Shown here: in pieces, positions 20,945 through 31,219 of the stretch
Position numbering within the stretch: position 1 is the first letter of the stretch
Layout: every line of letters begins with the position of its first letter
DNA from: Opeltia flavorubescens
Lineage: Eukaryota > Ascomycota > Lecanoromycetes > Teloschistales > Teloschistaceae
Assembly: GCA_000442125.1 (NCBI GenBank)
Contig: KE546965.1
Coordinates: forward strand, 2,542,001 to 2,606,000
DNA length: 64,000 nucleotides
Direction of reading: 5' to 3'
Program-made: the position numbers and the translations under genes
Notes under the pieces: model-generated
Seen by the model: only the letters and a program-made list of their open reading frames with translations
Databases searched by the model: none
What the model was told of the DNA's origin: nothing

Positions 20945-21150
20945 TTATCCTAGAATCTCCCTAAACAAGAAGCGCAAAGGGTCTTCGCCAAGCTTTTTGA
21001 GTTCCATTTGTGGCCAGGGATGGGATAGACGTGATGCTCTATGTCACGAGCAGCTTCCGAGACTGAGATTTCACCCTTAGGCTTTACAATGCAAAGCATG
21101 CACGGAATGAGGTCGCGCAGACTGCAATGTAGTGCGGGGGCATTCTTCAT
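20945..21150 (-). pseudogene. Unit-X fragment, copy B
   Basis: Minus strand text LRDLIPCMLCIVKPKGEISV, SEAARDIEHHVYPIPGHK, then after a -1 change MELKKLGEDPLRFLFREILG and a stop at 20945. Its last 20 residues match copy A's C-terminus. It lies about 80 nt upstream of unit Y on the same strand, the arrangement also seen in copy A. Unknown product. Confidence 0.55.
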
Positions 21151-21693
21151 TTTTCATTTGTCCACTGAACTCAGGTTNGAAGAGGCAATTTCCTACACTC
21201 TAAGAATGGAAACCGCCTTTTGCTGGTTGCCTTTCTGTATTTCAAAGTCTTTGTACAACAATGTTTCACACCAATTATTCTATCCCCGGTTCCCTAAAAC
21301 ACGTGCGTCTATTAAATTGCAAAAACACGTTCCACCTTGTGAACACCGCATTCGACACATGCGAACCTTGGGTTAGAGGATATGAATGGAGAAAACGCGG
21401 GAACACGTGAGTGACATTCCCCCCCTCTTCCAGATTACAGGTCTTTTATCGGCGGTAGAGTGTCCAAGTCCCTTGTCATTCGCTCTAAATAGCTCATATA
21501 CTCTTAGCTCTAATTCTAGAAGTTCCATATCGACATGTCCCATCTCCATAACATGTCCAGCTTCCCCTCTTTCAGCTCTTCCTCCTGCCTCCCTTTCTTT
21601 CCGTTTATCTCTTTTTCAACAACTTTAAGGAGAACTCGATTATTTTCCATATATTTCTCTATCTTCCATCCAGCACAATCACCCGCGAAAAAG
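21151..21693. other. Intergenic with one undetermined base
   Basis: Contains the only ambiguous base of the window, an N at 21178. The rest is a pyrimidine-rich 5' leader to the gene at 21694 (21560-21690), typical of fungal promoters and 5' UTRs. Confidence 0.5.
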
Positions 21694-22584
21694 ATGTCAC
21701 CCACAACCGAAACACTAACAACAACCTACTCTCTGACCCGCACACACGCCAACTCCCCCTCCCACCCCTGGCCTCGGCCCTCAACGCCCATACCAGAAAG
21801 AAGGAGAAGCAGAAGATCCTTCACAGCCTGGATAAGAAGCCTCTTCTCGAAGTCACCAAAACGGAAAGCCCCAAACGTACTATCAGCCCCCGGCGCTCCC
21901 GGCCCCAGCTCCCGCCCAGACACTTCTCTCTTTCCTGAAGACGCAACTCCTCCCTCTCCATTCAACGGCCGCGGTCCCACCCGCGTCCCTCCCCCCTCCT
22001 CCTCCCCCTCTACCCTATTCACATCCACCCCCCGCTCCTCCTCATCCTCTTACCAATTCCGCCGCCGCCGCCGGGGCTTCGAGGCCCCGAGGCATCACAC
22101 AGTGTGGTGGCATAGCGCACACCCCCGTCATCTTGATCATCCGATACTGAGGGAGAGGGAGAGATTGAGGTTGGAGCAGGAGGGGTTGGAGATCCCGCCT
22201 GCGTATCATGAGCTTGAGGGGGGGCCGCCGGGGTATGGGGGGGTTAGAGGAGGAGATGATAATGAGGGTGATAGTGGGGTTGAGGAGGGTGGGGTTGTGG
22301 AGGATGGAGATGAGGATGCGGGTGGTGCTGAGGAGGGGGAGGGGGAGATTGGAGGTGAAGGAGATGCAGGTGAAGGAGATGAGGGGAATGGGGAGGGGAG
22401 TAGTGGCGCTAATGCACGGGGAAGTGGAAGTAGGAGTGGTAGCGGAGGCCATGAGGATGAGAATGAGGATGAAGAGGAACGGAGGGGGAGAAGCAGAAGG
22501 AGAAGGAGAGGGACCCATGGGTACTATGCGTTTTTGAGGAGGGAAGTGGATGAGCAATTTAGCTGGATTGTTTTGGAGGATTAG
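21694..22584 (+). CDS. Hypothetical protein with acidic Gly/Glu-rich tail
   Basis: 296-aa ORF. ATG 21694 (MSPTTETLTTTYSLTR) is preferred to the in-frame upstream ATG 21535 because the region before it looks like a pyrimidine-rich leader. Seen: a Ser/Pro-rich N-terminal half with basic patches (RRRSRRSF; FRRRRRGF), a short conserved-looking segment WWHSAHPRHLDHPILRERER, a PPAYHELEGGPPGY stretch, a long Asp/Glu/Gly low-complexity tract, an SRRRRRG patch, and a C-terminal YYAFLRREVDEQFSWIVLED. No catalytic domain. Probably disordered; function unknown. Confidence 0.65.
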   Translation: MSPTTETLTTTYSLTRTHANSPSHPWPRPSTPIPERRRSRRSFTAWIRSLFSKSPKRKAPNVLSAPGAPGPSSRPDTSLFPEDATPPSPFNGRGPTRVPPPSSSPSTLFTSTPRSSSSSYQFRRRRRGFEAPRHHTVWWHSAHPRHLDHPILRERERLRLEQEGLEIPPAYHELEGGPPGYGGVRGGDDNEGDSGVEEGGVVEDGDEDAGGAEEGEGEIGGEGDAGEGDEGNGEGSSGANARGSGSRSGSGGHEDENEDEEERRGRSRRRRRGTHGYYAFLRREVDEQFSWIVLED

Positions 22585-22846
22585 GTTTGAAGACTCGTGC
22601 TGGGGGATTGTTTCTGGAATCATGCATTGGAGTCTTGGAGGTAGCTGATGTCTCTTGTATATTGTGCAAGGTTAGTGGGATGGGACATGTATGCATTCGA
22701 AATAGGGGCTTGGAGGAATCGTTACACCGAAACGAAAAATCGGAATGAATCTCTTACATCTCAAACGACATGATCGTCGAAAGAATTTTCCTTGCAATTG
22801 GGGTATCACAACATCACACCTCTCTTACCTATTTAAAACAAAAACC

Positions 22847-23882
22847 CTACGCAAAAACCACCCTATCATCCAACTCATCCATTGGCCTCTCCATCCCCGT
22901 CCTCAAGCCCAAATCTCCCTTCTTCGCTTTTCGCTCTATCTTCTGCTCACTCCTCTGATTATACCGTCCAGCCTTACTTAACCTCAACTCTGACCGAATC
23001 TGATTCGGCGAGACGAATTCCTTGTTCTCGTAGATGACCGGCCCACCGAATGAAGATTCTAGGATGACGATGGGGGTGAGTATGAATCTTGGGCCGATTT
23101 CTATGAGGCTGATTTTTGTCGTGTCTCCTCCCTTCTCGGCTCCTGCTACTTGCATGATTCTTTCTTGTTCTTGACCGATTGTTGTTGTTGGAGTGTCTTC
23201 GACAGATTGTGTCCGTGCTTCCGCTTTCGAAACCGTAGTTTCCCGGATCTCGAAACAGCGGATCCAGATCTTTCCGTCGGCAATGGTGAAACCCATGATG
23301 TGGTCGACGAAGGGCTTTGTTTTTCGAGCGCCTTTTGGTACGCTGAAGATGTGTGTTAGGAGTTCTTTGATGAGGGTGAGGTGTGGGGAGGAGGTGAATG
23401 TGGCGTCGAAGGAGAGGATGGGTCGGGAGCCGCGGAGACAGTTGCCGGGGAAGTGGAGTTCGGATGTGGTGTGTACTATGAGGGTTCTAAGCTTGAGAAT
23501 TTCGGGGGTGAAGGAAGGAATGAGAGTTGATGCTTGACGTACGATTCTGCAAATGGCACTTGACTGTCGGACCATTCGGTGCTTTACTCATCCAGATGTA
23601 CAAATCCTTGCCCTTCCTTGCCTCAAAGAACAGCACGTTGTTGCAATTATACAGATCGGCCAATTCGTTCAGCTGGTACAGCTTTGTCTTGGTGTCTAGC
23701 TTTGCATCTTTGCGACTATGGGGTAAGAGGGCGTATAGATCGTTCATGAGATGTCGGTGTCGATATGTTATGCCGCGCGATGAGAGGATGAGGACTCGTT
23801 GTTTGTTCTTTCTGACTGGAACGCCATTGGTTGTCACATCTTTCTTGGATGACCCTGACAAGGTTTTATATACCGCAGCCAT
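22847..23882 (-). CDS. BRX1: Ribosome biogenesis protein BRX1 (Brix domain)
   Basis: Brix-domain nucleolar protein needed for 60S ribosomal subunit (pre-27S rRNA) maturation. 322 aa from two exons: 23882-23543 and 23475-22847. The phase-1 intron (GTACGT donor, CATAG acceptor) gives CHLQN-L-HTTSELHFPGNC, matching the conserved family text around GNCLRGSRPILSFD. Seen: the start of the Brix domain (RVLILSSRGITYRHRHLMND), FFEARKGKDLYIWMSKAPNG, GPRFILTPIVILESSFGGPV near the C-terminus, and a basic tail. Length fits the family (yeast about 290). It shares a 280-bp divergent promoter with the WW gene at 24163. Confidence 0.95.
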
Positions 23883-24162
23883 ATCTGGACAAAACCAAGT
23901 TTCGAGGTTGATAATCGATTAAGATCGATATTTGATGCAAGCATAACGTTTTCTTGTGATAAGATAAGGGCCAACCCTTGATCTTGACCGGCGCCCTTTT
24001 GGGTAAAGTCCGAGTTTTCATGACATGAGTGCATTTGAGACATTTACCGCTGGTGCCTGTCAGCCTTGGTACCAATGCCTCTTTCCTCATTTCAAGCAGT
24101 CATGAGTTTGCATGTATCATGCTTTTCTTTCAATTCTTGCATAAGACTCAAATATAGCCGCT
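23883..24162. promoter_or_regulatory. Divergent promoter interval BRX1 / WW gene
   Basis: 280 bp between the divergent start codons at 23882 (-) and 24163 (+); it must hold both core promoters. No specific site is claimed. Confidence 0.5.
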
Positions 24163-24744
24163 ATGAATGATGATTGGGATGATCCCCCTATTGGGCATAT
24201 CGAAACGACTGTTGATGACTACGTCCTGATTGATACGACAGAAAAGACGGCCCCTAATGGGAAACCCGCTGGTGCCGATCCTCCGAAAACTAAGCCATTA
24301 CCTGCAGATTGGGAGTTGAAAAAAACTCCTGAAGGCAATATCTATTATGTCAATCACACTACGCGGACGACCCATTGGACCTATCCAGAGATTATTACCA
24401 CGGATGTTACTCCAAAAGACACCGAAACGGAGCCTCTACCAGATGGTTGGGAGCAGAGATTTGCTGAAAACCAGGAACCTTATTATGTAGATCATAATAC
24501 TCGGACAACAACCTGGGTCCGCCCTGATCCTACCATCAAGGACACATTTAGGCGGTTACCCTCTGGCTGGGAGCGCAGATGGACAGAGGATGGTAGAAAA
24601 AGGCTTTATTTCGTGAATCATAATGACAAGACTACCAGCTGGAACTTCCCCGAGCACCTACTAAAGGAATCAAACGATGCAACTGGGACTAGTATACCAA
24701 CCTCGCCCAATGAATCAGAGCAACCTCTGAAATGCAAAATTTGA
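24163..24744 (+). CDS. Triple WW-domain protein
   Basis: Intronless 193-aa ORF with three WW domains at about residues 46-76 (PLPADWELKKTPEGNIYYVN), 93-125 (PLPDGWEQRFAENQEPYYVD) and 130-165 (LPSGWERRWTEDG...LYFVNH). Each keeps both signature tryptophans, the central Y/F pair, the N-H (D-H in WW2) pair and the terminal proline. WW domains bind proline-rich (PPxY or similar) peptides. The organisation resembles the WW array of Rsp5/Nedd4 ubiquitin ligases, but no C2 or HECT domain is present, so it may be a stand-alone adaptor that competes for or bridges such ligands (inference). The acidic N-terminus and short C-terminal tail have no motif. Confidence 0.85.
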   Translation: MNDDWDDPPIGHIETTVDDYVLIDTTEKTAPNGKPAGADPPKTKPLPADWELKKTPEGNIYYVNHTTRTTHWTYPEIITTDVTPKDTETEPLPDGWEQRFAENQEPYYVDHNTRTTTWVRPDPTIKDTFRRLPSGWERRWTEDGRKRLYFVNHNDKTTSWNFPEHLLKESNDATGTSIPTSPNESEQPLKCKI

Positions 24745-25152
24745 GGGCGTAAATCCAGTCAGGAGCCTCGAGTGGTCTTTGCATACTGCCACACCTTCTT
24801 CAAAAACCTGTCGATAGCCTAGACTTTGATTGGACCACCGACAAAGAAAATGTGCAAGCCACTAATCGGGGAATCAAAGCGAAGATAATGGCGAATAAAG
24901 GCATCGAGAGAGACCACTCCATCAGCCAACAAACAATGGATTCACGCCTAGTATTATTTCGCCATTGTGCTCCTTCGACTTCCACTTTTTGCAGATAACC
25001 TCTTCCAAGCAAGCATCCCAAATTTTTACATATATACAGCTGTGCTGTCCCCTCATATCTTTCGATCATCATTCTTTCCTGCATTGCATCTTTGCTCGAC
25101 GAATTAAAAGAATACACATTCACTAGCCTTTTAGTACCCCAACACCACAAAC
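24745..25152. other. Intergenic; promoter of secreted-protein gene
   Basis: Holds the 3' end of the WW gene and the promoter of the secreted-protein gene. A TATA-like ACATATATAC lies near 25028, about 125 nt before the ATG. No gene seen on either strand. Confidence 0.45.
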
Positions 25153-25614
25153 ATGAAGTTCTTTACCACCATCGCCGCTGCAGCAGTTCTCCTCCCCCTT
25201 GCCATTGCAGCCCCTGCACCCACCGACTCCACCGATGTCAGTTTCGATGCTACCACCTTCAACGGTACAGTCTACTACGACGACCTCCCCGAAGCCGTCG
25301 ACGACGAGATCGCAGAACTCTCAAAACGCAAAGTCACTCCCTCTAGCATCCAGCTCCGGACTTACGCGCGCCAACATTGCCAGGCAAGCGCCACCATCCA
25401 CAAAGTTGGTTACAACGCAAAGTATTCCGGACACTTCAAGTCTTTCCTCTTAATGCGCGACCTCAAATTGGGCGAGTCCATCAGATATTTCAGCGACGAC
25501 AAGTGCACCCAGAAGATCCGAGACAGCAACCCCCTTCACAAGGGTTGCTACAATGTTGACGCGAAGTGCTTCATGGTCTGGCGCCACCAGGGTTTCATTG
25601 CTGGCGGTCATTAA
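25153..25614 (+). CDS. Small secreted cysteine-containing protein with Kex2 site
   Basis: 153-aa precursor. Seen: a signal peptide (MKFFTTIAAAAVLLPLAIAA, cleavage around residue 20); an acidic pro-region of about 39 residues with one N-glycosylation sequon (N37-G-T); a dibasic LSKR site at residues 58-59 that Kex2-type protease could cut; and a basic mature domain of about 94 aa with four cysteines (76, 118, 132, 139), enough for two disulphides. No homologous family recognised. Size, secretion signal, propeptide and cysteine pattern are those of secreted antimicrobial or effector-type fungal proteins, but function is not shown. No intron. Confidence 0.75.
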   Translation: MKFFTTIAAAAVLLPLAIAAPAPTDSTDVSFDATTFNGTVYYDDLPEAVDDEIAELSKRKVTPSSIQLRTYARQHCQASATIHKVGYNAKYSGHFKSFLLMRDLKLGESIRYFSDDKCTQKIRDSNPLHKGCYNVDAKCFMVWRHQGFIAGGH

Positions 25615-25951
25615 TCGCGAACGATTGATGGGTAGCTCTATAGAGCGACTGTGATTTCAGGCAGCAGCCAGGGGATGGTTGCGGGTTTTCGGTTTTCATT
25701 TGCTTGTTCTGGGAGGGTTTCGAGAAAGTTTCCTTCATCATTTCTATTCCTATAGCATAATACTAGGGCTTTGCTTCATCTTCCAAAATTTGACCTGCGT
25801 GACTAATACATTTGTGATACTGCATGAAATTTAATGAAAATACTCGTGGACGATCTTGCTCTGCCCCCTGATCCACTGCTGACTAATCATTCCCTCGATT
25901 TCAAGCCGAGTCCAAACCTCAACCACATTATCCAGACCATCATCTTTAACC

Positions 25952-26882
25952 ATGCAACTCCCCACCATCCTCTGCCTCTTCTCCCTCCCCTTCGTGGTCC
26001 TCACACACACCCTCACCCTCTCCATACCAGCCTCCTACCCCCTTCTCCCCGCCTCCACTCGCGCACACCTCACAACCCACGGCAAAACGCTCATAACGCC
26101 ACTAACCCGCTCCAACACCTTTCGATTCTCGAACCTCACAGGCCCAGCAGAATACAATCTTGATATCTACTGCCGAGATTGGGACTTCGAGGGTGGGATC
26201 GTTGTCGTGCCGGAAGGCGTAAAAGATGGGGTGGAGGTGTATAGAAGGAACCGCCGAACCGGCGCAAAGGGCGCGCGGATATTACAGAATGAATCTGGGG
26301 GAAATGTGCTGGAGGTTCGGGTGAAGGGGAGGAGGGAGTATTATGAGGAGAGGGGGGGATGTATGTGTTTTCCCCTTACCTTCTCCACATTTCAATGAAT
26401 GATCGTGGACATACACGTTCATTTTGGACGGCATCGAGGGCTAATCTACCTTTTTTAATATAGTTTCTCCACTAAGCATGCTCAAAAGCCCCATGATTCT
26501 AATGGGACTCGTGGGTCTGGCAGTCGTGTTCGGAATGCCGTATCTGATGGAGAATAGTAAGTCCCTTCTCTCTCCCTCCCTCCAACCCCCACCCCTCCCC
26601 CAAGGAAGGAAAAGTGGAACGCTAATACACTGCCCCCTCCCCAAAACAGTGGATCCAGAGTTCAGGAAAGAATTCGAAGAGCAGCAGAAGAAAGGTGTAT
26701 TGGGCACTGGCGCGAGCGGAGCCAATCCATTGCAAAGCTTTGATATGGCGGGTTGGATGGCTGGACAAACGGCTGAGAAGAGCCCGGAAACGGGGGTTGT
26801 GACGAGTGGGAGGGCGAAGGAGGAAGGAGGTGGTGGGGGGAAAGGGGGTGGAGGACAGGGAAAGGCGAGGAGAAGAGGTTGA
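25952..26882 (+). CDS. EMC7: ER membrane protein complex subunit 7
   Basis: Subunit of the EMC insertase that helps insert membrane proteins into the ER. 244 aa from three exons: 25952-26360, 26464-26556 and 26650-26882. All introns have GT-AG ends and are phase 1. Seen: a signal peptide, a lumenal beta-sandwich domain (NTFRFSNLTGPAEYNLDIYC), the linker FSPLSMLKSPMILMGLVGLA entering the transmembrane helix (VVFGMPYLMEN), and the cytosolic segment MDPEFRKEFEEQQKKG, a strongly conserved EMC7 tail. It ends in a Gly/Lys/Arg-rich stretch. Without splicing, the exon-2 frame reads through the second intron, which hides the junction. Confidence 0.92.
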
Positions 26883-27400
26883 GAATAGTGCTGTGATGTT
26901 TTACATTCGTACTTCGACATATCGAAATAAGCTACGTCGATACCTCGAGTGTACAGCTAGAAACGCACGTTTCGTCGGTTTATATAATCTCTCACAAGGA
27001 ATTATTGTATTGGCATTATATGATTCATTGACCAGCCAGCACAGACGACTACATCATCATACCTAGGCTGTCTATATACTCGAAATCAGCCTCCGCAAAT
27101 CCCAGTCCAAGGCACGAGAATTGCCCACACAACCGATGGTATCATACTCACCAACCCCCAGCATCCCAACCCCCGTCTTTCGTAGTCGGATGCACAACAT
27201 TTTCAACATCCATACTCACCAATTTCCACCACATGAGCTAAATAATCCAAAAGCTGATATATCTACAGCAACTCAGCAAATCTCCTTCGTACCTCTTCGC
27301 GCGAGATATCCTTTCTCAAAGCCCTCTATCCTAACCACATAACATAAATGCGCAGAAAATACACCATAAAACTAACCACTATCGAAGATAGTACAATCCG
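26883..27400. other. Intergenic (convergent 3' region)
   Basis: Between the convergent EMC7 and F-box-like genes. No gene, RNA or repeat recognised. Confidence 0.45.
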
Positions 27401-28179
27401 TCACGTCGCAAAAATCATGGCCGGTGGTAGCATGACGGAATAAGGGGAGGTTCTCACAGCGCCAAATCGATTACTATTTTCGGAGTCTGCGATAGGTTTT
27501 GGGAGGAGAGATTGAAGGTGATTTTCTGCCATAGGGGACGGGGCGGACTTCGACGTTGATCTTCCGGTTAACGCGGAGGACTGCGCGACGGCGGGATTTT
27601 CGTCACGGGGACGTGAGTGGCTGTGGCTTCGAGTTCGGCTGTTGCTCGGGTAGAGGATTATGTCGCTGGCGGTTAGGAGGCAGTAGTCATAGATCATGAG
27701 GCGGATTTCTGAGGGGATGGTTGTGAAGGTTGGTGCTGCTGCGGAGTTGGGTTTGCGGGTTTTTGGATAACGTGGGCTGTGGAGGCTGGTTGTGAGGGTT
27801 CGCTTCAGGAGCTTTTGCTGAATGAACACCTGTGGAAGGAATGATTGTCAGTATGCATAGGTTCTGGTGGATGAGCGGTCTAGCTTACATCGACAGTCGA
27901 CTCCTCTGGTTGGAACTTCTTCTCCAACTTCGACAGGGCGCGGTCAAGGCGAACGCGATAGCGATCCAGACCACCACTTCTTTGGCTGTTGATTTCCAGA
28001 CATTCAGAAAACCGGACTGTCAAGGAGTCATTGCTTGAGCAAATCTTCCTCTTGATGGATGACAAGCATTTTATAATGGTGGACTTGGTGATCGTAGAGG
28101 TTAGTGATGGTAAAAGTGAGAATGATTGTATAGGTGCAGACGTGAGGTTTGGTTTGCAACATTTCATATACGCCTTCAC
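27401..28179 (-). CDS. F-box-like (2EXR-type) protein, short
   Basis: 239 aa from two exons, 28179-27889 and 27829-27401, joined by a 59-nt phase-0 intron (GTAAGC...CCACAG). The only recognised motif is TFTTIPSEIRLMIYDYCLL near residue 130, the short F-box-like signature. Unlike its relatives in this window it lacks the usual following TCRQIH-type segment and ends soon after in low-complexity Ser/Pro text, so it is either truncated or has an undetected further exon. The N-terminal half is basic and without a domain. Function unknown. Confidence 0.5.
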
Positions 28180-29330
28180 TCAGCCAGTCAGATGAGACAT
28201 GATCCCTTTCAAGCTTATTCGTCTCTTCAACACCATTTCTGTGTTTGCAAGGATAGCTCCTAGCAAATTATACAATTAGCAAACGAATGATATGCCATCA
28301 GAATCATCAGAAATGGTGGTCACGAGGTATATAGCTTTCAACTTTCATCTACCTAGTTATTGAACACCTGTACATGGATGGAGACATTGGCCTACCTGGA
28401 TGATAGAACCAGGTTAAGCCAAAGACAAAACAAGGAAAATTTGCTGCCCATGACTGTAACAGGGAACACCTAGCAAACGCGACATAACCTTACCGCATTG
28501 CCACATCGCATCACAAAGTCCCTATAAGAAGACCCAAGCACAGAACAAGCTTAACTTATTGCCAACAGTCCACAGAATACTATATTATACCTACTGGAAT
28601 TAGCTGTAAATACGCTTCAATGTTGCATGCCTCTCACGTGGTAAGGAAAGCGAAGACATATTCTTTACCTGTTAAACAAACCTTGGTATCGTAATGTGAG
28701 TGGACAAAGAAAACATACAGATCTATAAGAGCAGCAAAATTTAGGAAAGAGCAAAGCCTGTGCGACCTCTTGAGACTGTATAGTCGGGGTGGCATGTTTT
28801 CCACGGGTGATGCAGAGCTCGAGACAACCGAAGGAACACAATGAAAGCCGAGAGGGAGCCAGGGTCAAACCCCAGAAGTTGCCCCTAACCTAGCTTGGAG
28901 TTCTTGAATAGCTGGTGATCACGTCGCAGCGTCTCCTCTGCTAAATATGCTGCTTGATATGTAGAAGGGAATTACTAGAACGTGTAAGCAGGTCTTTGTG
29001 TCAATAAGAAGCAAGGGCTGGCAGGATCAATGGAAATGAAATTGCTGTATCGATGGAATCGTTGGGTGCAATTCAGTCGTGATTGTCGTGCATGCTTAGG
29101 CGAAACCCTGTCTTATGTTGGTAATTGAAGGCAATGTAGCTTGGATGTAACATTGCTAATGACTTCAGGTAAGTAGTGTTCCTCATTGTGGCAGTAGCCA
29201 TAGCGATAGAGAGTCACATGATACTATCTTCCATGTCATCACCGCTGTTTAATCTTGATGGCTTTGCAATGGAGCTATCGATGTTTGCATCTGTTAATAA
29301 TGCAGACTCGTACATCCAATCTGGTCTTCG
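28180..29330. other. Intergenic
   Basis: 1.15 kb between two minus-strand F-box-like genes. Only one short ORF (28665-28868) with no features; no repeat or RNA recognised. Confidence 0.45.
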
Positions 29331-30203
29331 CTAATTCTGTACAACATTGTATTCCCGCGCGCGAAACATCCTCATCTCCGTTTTGCTCTTACATCCACTT
29401 ACAGTCACTGTAGGATATTCTTGCGGGAGACGGAAGTCCTCCCCAGAGCTTGAATCGTCAGAAGCATCATAACCGGAAATCATATCAAGCATCGACGGGA
29501 GTCTCATTGCCGCAGTAGCCATCTCCTCGATTAGAGGCAACAAAATTGGTCGCCTCGGAAACCCACTCGGATGATAGCAATGCTTGATTTCGTAATTAAG
29601 GGTCTCTAAATGGAAGCCCCGTACCATATTGAGTTTGAGCCGCCAGACCCATAGTTGCACTGCTTCCCGGATCTCATGGACATCATCATTCAGCTTGCTA
29701 TCAGGGGTGAAATGGATTCGTTGAGACTGATCTGTAGGCTCCATGTATTCTCTGAAATAACGCTCGCAGCGACTTGTGATACGGACTAAATGCTCGGAAG
29801 TGACGTCTTGCATATCGAAGCCTGTAACGATATGTCTCAATTCTTTCTCCTTCGTCTTCCAGATTTTTGCTTCCATTTCAGGCTTCAAGTGAGGACGTGT
29901 CATTTCAGCATCATCAATGAAGTCGTCTGTCACCAATAGAGCTGAAGATTGCAGATTGAGTCTGAATGTGTTTTCGCCATACAGTATCTCCGATGCTTCG
30001 TTGTGAATCTTGCGGCATACACCGAGTAGCCTGACCACAGGCGGGGTTTGACCGTGTTCGACTATGTGACGATTTTGGAACGTTGCTGGGTAAGGATTAA
30101 TGACTCCTCTGACGATGAGCAATGGGCGGATGATTTTCAGGCGCAGTTCTGTGGGAAGTTCTGTGAATGGGGATTTTGCTGGTACCTGTTCCGTATCTGC
30201 CAT
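29331..30203 (-). CDS. F-box-like (2EXR-type) domain protein
   Basis: Intronless 290-aa ORF. The N-terminal FTELPTELRLKIIRPLLIV is the F-box-like motif, followed by RLLGVCRKIHNEASEILYGE, the second conserved segment of this fungal family. The central region is helical; the tail includes an acidic DASDDSSSGEDF patch. Probable adaptor or orphan member of a lineage-expanded family; target unknown. Confidence 0.75.
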   Translation of the reverse strand: MADTEQVPAKSPFTELPTELRLKIIRPLLIVRGVINPYPATFQNRHIVEHGQTPPVVRLLGVCRKIHNEASEILYGENTFRLNLQSSALLVTDDFIDDAEMTRPHLKPEMEAKIWKTKEKELRHIVTGFDMQDVTSEHLVRITSRCERYFREYMEPTDQSQRIHFTPDSKLNDDVHEIREAVQLWVWRLKLNMVRGFHLETLNYEIKHCYHPSGFPRRPILLPLIEEMATAAMRLPSMLDMISGYDASDDSSSGEDFRLPQEYPTVTVSGCKSKTEMRMFRAREYNVVQN

Positions 30204-31219
30204 TCCGCGTCCGGATATGGTGAAATTTTAGTTTGGGTGAGATCAGCTTGATTTACTAGTCTGGGAGGGACTTGAAAGAAGATTGATCCAGGCTCTATCA
30301 GTGTGGAAAATCTGGAGGTAGGACTTCTGTGGTCAAAGGGTTTTGTGCAGATGGACTGCGATATCTGAAAACGCAATGCCAACATTATATTGACAAACAA
30401 CATTCGACACGCTTATAATTTGTTCAATATTTGTTCAGAAGTGAGCTGTCGCTTCTTACAGCTAGCATCGTCCGGAACTGTCGTTATATAATGAACAAAA
30501 GTAGACAAGGAAAAGCAACGGATGTTAAGATAATCACCTACGATACTATCTTTCATTTCTTCCAGATAGCTATTGGAAACCTGCTTCTGAAAATTTATAC
30601 TCTTCCCTTGTAAAGTAGATAAGGGCAAAAGATCTGAAATCAGTTCGAGAAATGTAATCGAGCAATGAAGAACAATATATATTTAGGCAGCCAGTCTTTT
30701 GGAAGAGAAGTTCATAATTCTTTTCCAAGCACGGGTACAGCTATGATTGATATACAATATAGCAGGCTCAGAGCGGCGTATGGCCAGAATTGCAAAAAGG
30801 AGAGAAAATCCAGTGAACCTCCCATGTTGCTCAAGGGGAAGATCCCCTGAGGGAAATGGACATTTCTGCATCCTTGCGTTTAATACCAGTGGCATGACTC
30901 TACATGTGAACCTTTTAACACTGCTTAAAGTCAAAAGTCAGAGAGTGAGGACAATGTATACTGATTTTTCAAGATGATAGTAACAGGATCAGTAAAGATT
31001 CATATTCTTTACTCATGTGCTTGAACGGAAAGACACGAGGTTGGAAATGACACGGATAGATTCCGTCAGCACACCTCAGCCACATTGGATCCACTCATGT
31101 CTAAGCCACAGTAAAAGCTTATCCCGCGTACGTCATCCCCTTCTTCCCCACATGCATAATTACCCCTTCCACCTGTCCAATTTCTAATCTCCAGGCACAA
31201 CCACAGCCAAATCTACAAT
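30204..31219. other. Intergenic
   Basis: 1 kb between divergent genes. Small ORFs on both strands at 30431-30977 lack features; a CT/AC-rich leader precedes the gene at 31220. Confidence 0.45.

Noticed and set aside
22042-22623. 193-codon minus-strand ORF opposite the Gly/Glu-rich gene
   Set aside because: Reverse-complement of a low-complexity acidic tract gives Pro/Ser/Ile text; no domain or splice logic.
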